Of a stretch of DNA of 56,689 bases, positions 54,302 through 56,689 are shown in pieces. The first letter of the stretch is position 1. Every line of letters starts with the position of its first letter. The notes beneath the pieces are model-generated. The model was not told the DNA's origin and made no database searches. It saw nothing but the letters and a program-made list of their open reading frames with translations. A program made the position numbers and the translations under genes. The stretch spans positions 1 to 56,689 of the forward strand of contig NZ_AUFF01000013.1 in assembly GCF_000426365.1 (NCBI RefSeq). The letters are read 5' to 3'. This stretch comes from Arenimonas composti TR7-09 = DSM 18010 (GTDB taxonomy: Bacteria > Pseudomonadota > Gammaproteobacteria > Xanthomonadales > Xanthomonadaceae).

Positions 54302-54577
54302 GAGACACTCCAGGCCCGGGCGGGCCGTTCGATACGGGAAAGGGGCCGGCCGGCGGCCGGGCGTCCCGATTCTCCGCCGGTCGGGTGGGGGCAGCATAGC
54401 CCGGAGGTCATGGGGGCGAGGAACGAGTGGAGAGTAACGAGTAACGAGTGGGAGGCCGCGCTGTACGGGCTCCGGCGAGGTTCGTCCGGCCCTGGCTGCG
54501 GGCGATGGAGACGATGAGGCTCGGATGTCTGACGGCAGATCTTTTCGTTCGGCCGGATCGAGCAGAGTCCCCGACGC
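54302..54577. other. Intergenic region upstream of the M13 lipoprotein gene
   Basis: 276 bp with no gene. It carries the third heptamer array (54417-54450); the M13 promoter must lie here. I see no further structure. Confidence 0.6.
54417..54450 (+). repeat. Heptamer array, copy C
   Basis: GCGAGGA ACGAGTG GAGAGTA ACGAGTA ACGAGTG, in the same orientation as copy A at 51576. Confidence 0.9.
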
Positions 54578-54790
54578 TCACTCTCCGATATCGACCTCGA
54601 CCGCCGCCGACACCACCGACCCGTGCCGCACCCGCAGCGTGTAGTTGCCGGCGTGCGCGAACGCCTCCGGCCCAAGGACCCGCGACACGCCCAGGCCGCT
54701 GCCGGCCGCGAGCGTGAAGCCGTCCTCGTCCTCCGGCCCCGGCAGCGGTGCCAGCGTCGTCACCGTGCCGTCGGGCGCCCGGCGCCCACC
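54578..54790 (-). pseudogene. C-terminal fragment of a secreted/adhesin-like protein
   Basis: On the minus strand the last ~65 codons before the TGA at 54578 read as convincing protein: PDGTVTTLAPLPGPEDEDGF, LGVSRVLGPEAFAHAGNYTL, and the end RVRHGSVVSAAVEVDIGE. That resembles an Ig-like or beta-sandwich domain of a surface protein. Upstream of about 54790 this strand is only the antisense of the RHS frame, so the body of the gene is missing. The right boundary is approximate. It is probably the remnant of a rearrangement. Confidence 0.5.
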
Positions 54791-56689
54791 GCCGACGCGA
54801 ACGGCAATGCGACCAATGCCCTGCGCGCGACCGTGTTCACTTACGACCTGACCCGGGTGGACACCCCCGATTACATGGCGCGCTGGGGCTCGGGCCATCG
54901 CGGCAACGGCGACAGCTATCCCAACGAGTACCACCGTCCGCAGGTGAAGGCGGTCATCCACCAGCAGGGCGAGACCTTCACCAACGAGATCGAGGACTTC
55001 GACCGCTTCGCGCTGCCGACCCGCGTCACGCGCCACAGCAGCCTCGGGTTCTCCCGGACCGACCTCACCGACTATCTGGACGACAGCAACACGGCGTCGA
55101 AATGGGTGGTCGGGCTGGGCGCCCGTTCGACCAATGTGGACCTCGGCCTGGTCACTGCCGAAACGAGCTATCACACGGCCTCGCTGCTGCCGCACCAGAG
55201 CTTCTGGCCGCACCTGGTCACCAACGTCGCGCCGGACGTGCAGCAGACCCTGACCTGGTACGCCAATGGCGAGCTGCACACGGTGAAGGACGGCAACGAC
55301 AACCTCACGACCTTGTCGGACTGGTACCGCGGCGTGCCGCGCGCGATCGACTACCCGGACGGCACCGACCACGCGGCGCTGGTGAATCCGCTCGGGCAGA
55401 TCACCCGCATCACCGACCAGAACGGCTGGGCGACGAACTACACGTACGACGCGCGGGGCTTGCTGGCCAGCATTGCCTACCCGACCGGCGACAGCGTCGC
55501 CTGGAACACGACGACGCTGGACTTCGTGCGCACGACGTCCACCGAGTACGGCCTGCCGGCCGGCACCTGGCGGCGGACGGTCGCCACCGGCAACGGCCGC
55601 AAGGTGACGTGGTTCGACGCGCTCTGGCGGCCGGTGCTGACCCGCGAGTACGACACCGCGAATCCGACCGGCACCCAGCGCTTCAACGCGACGGTCTACG
55701 ACGACAGCGGCCGCCCGGTGTTCAGTGCCTACCCGCGCGCGACCGCGGCCAGCCTCGCCAGCTTCACCGACGGCGTCCGCACCGAATACGATGCCCTGGG
55801 CCGCACCACCCGCGTGCTTCAGGACTGGGAGGAGAACAACCCGGCGCTGCCGGACCACAACCGCCTGATCACGCTGACGGAGTACCTTGCCGGGTTCGAG
55901 ATCCGGGTCACCAACCCCCGCGGCAAGCAGACCACCACCCGCTACTTCGCCTGGGACCAGCCCGACACCTCGATGCCGGAGGAGATCCTGGCGCCGCTGG
56001 GCGTGCGCACCGAAATCCGCCGCGATGCCCTCGGCCGCACGGACCGCGTGCGCCGCTACGGCGCCTGGGACGGCACGACGACCTCGGTCGACCGCACCTA
56101 CCGCTACAACGAACAGGGCCTGCTCGAGCGCCGCTGGTCGCCCGAGGAGCGGATGACCTACTTCGACTACGACCTCGCGGGAAATCTTTCCGCCAGCTAC
56201 CAGTGCGGCAGCAGCACCGACAGCGCCTGCGGCTGGGTCCCCGGCGGCGGCTGGACGACCGATGTCACCACGCGGACGTATGACGCAATGAACCGGCTGA
56301 CGCTGGTCGACTACCCGGCCGGCACCACCGACGTCGCCACGACCTACACGCTCGATGGCCTGCCCGAGACGATCACCGCCGGCAGCGTCGTGCAGGAATA
56401 CGCGTACAACCGCCGCCGCCTGCTGGTCAGCGAACGCCTGAGCGGCGTCGACGCGATCGACTGGACGACCGAATACGGCTACACCGCCAACGGCCACCCG
56501 GCCAGCCTGGAGTACGCCGACGGCCACGTCGTGAACTACGCGCCGAACGCACTCGGCCAGCCGACCCAGGCCGGCACCTACGCGACCGGGGTGCAGTACT
56601 TCCCGAACGGCGCGATCAGGCAGTTCAGCTACGGCAACGGGATCATCCACGTGCTGACCCAGAACGCACGCGGGCTGCCGGAGACCAGC
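54791..56689 (+). CDS. RHS/YD-repeat protein, partial (no start found; runs off window)
   Basis: A single frame of 633 codons without stop from about 54791 to the window end. It carries many YD/RHS-type repeats: TNYTYDARGLLASIAYPTGD, TEYDALGRTTRVLQD, RDALGRTDRVRRYGAW, YRYNEQGLLERRWS, YFDYDLAGNLSASYQ, TYDAMNRLTLVDYP, TTYTLDGLPETI. Such proteins form large beta-cocoons that encapsulate C-terminal toxin or effector domains, or act as surface proteins. Neither the toxin end nor the N terminus is in the window. No signal peptide or good start lies at the left: a GTG at 54833 and ATG at 54875 are in frame but within repeat-like sequence, so the 5' end looks truncated at the junction with the minus-strand fragment. 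Confidence 0.85.

Noticed and set aside
54791-56650. Minus-strand frame across the whole RHS region, joined to the VDIGE tail
   Set aside because: Only the last ~65 codons look like protein. Upstream the plus-strand frame has clear YD repeats and the minus strand is its antisense.

Overview
The window is GC-rich, densely packed chromosomal DNA from a gammaproteobacterium, most likely of the order Lysobacterales (Xanthomonadales). The evidence is the conserved run lptD-surA-pdxA-ksgA-apaG-apaH, gene content and protein style typical of that order, very high G+C, and dispersed palindromes of the GTAGGAGCGCCTTCAGGCGC and GTAGGAGCGGCTTCAGCCGC type. This placement is an inference; no rRNA or other direct taxonomic marker is present. 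I see no tRNA or rRNA gene.

Layout. 1-632: the decayed trailer end of a type I-E CRISPR array whose leader and cas genes must lie to the left. 1-7.2 kb: small genes, including a membrane diguanylate cyclase, a DUF2938/DUF2798 membrane pair divergent from a MerR regulator across a SoxR-box-like palindrome, a GYF-AIM24 fusion, dgkA and a TerC protein. 7.4-11.4 kb: lgt-thyA-folA facing apaH/apaG. 11-17 kb: the outer-membrane and RNA maintenance operon lptD-surA-pdxA-ksgA-apaG-apaH. 17-20.6 kb: a cobalamin pair (PduO-type adenosyltransferase and a BtuM-like transporter) divergent from two ubiquinone-type FAD hydroxylases. 21-26.3 kb: a class III aminotransferase and an ABC exporter co-transcribed with a DesK/DesR-type two-component system. 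26.5-33 kb: queA-tgt and yajC-secD-secF, the usual queuosine and translocon cluster, here split by a 0.9 kb repeat-rich insert. 33-41 kb: suhB/trmJ, a PhnD-like binding protein coupled to a GGDEF-EAL protein, exoD and a CNNM/CorC-type protein. 41-46.7 kb: DUF47-pit phosphate uptake, a GT-C-like membrane protein, an alkyltransferase-like protein and a rhomboid protease. 46.7-54.3 kb: rapA and two M13 peptidase paralogues, one of which has lost all of its zinc-site residues. 54.5-56.7 kb: a minus-strand gene tail abutting the open reading frame of an RHS/YD-repeat protein that runs off the window.

The main unusual feature is the density and placement of non-coding repeats. (i) Five copies of a long hairpin with a TTTTTTCC...GGAAAAAA core each lie just 3' of a gene, in the same orientation relative to that gene, with copy-specific arms that covary. 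(ii) REP-like palindromes form the 3' ends of several genes. In pdxA, queA and a desK-like gene they add in-frame tails while keeping the stop/start overlap with the next gene. (iii) Two ~250 bp elements with terminal inverted repeats sit in opposite orientation, one of them inside a ~560 bp inverted-repeat structure. (iv) Heptamer arrays (ACGAGNA) occur as inverted pairs, one pair bracketing a four-helix-bundle (23S IVP) gene.
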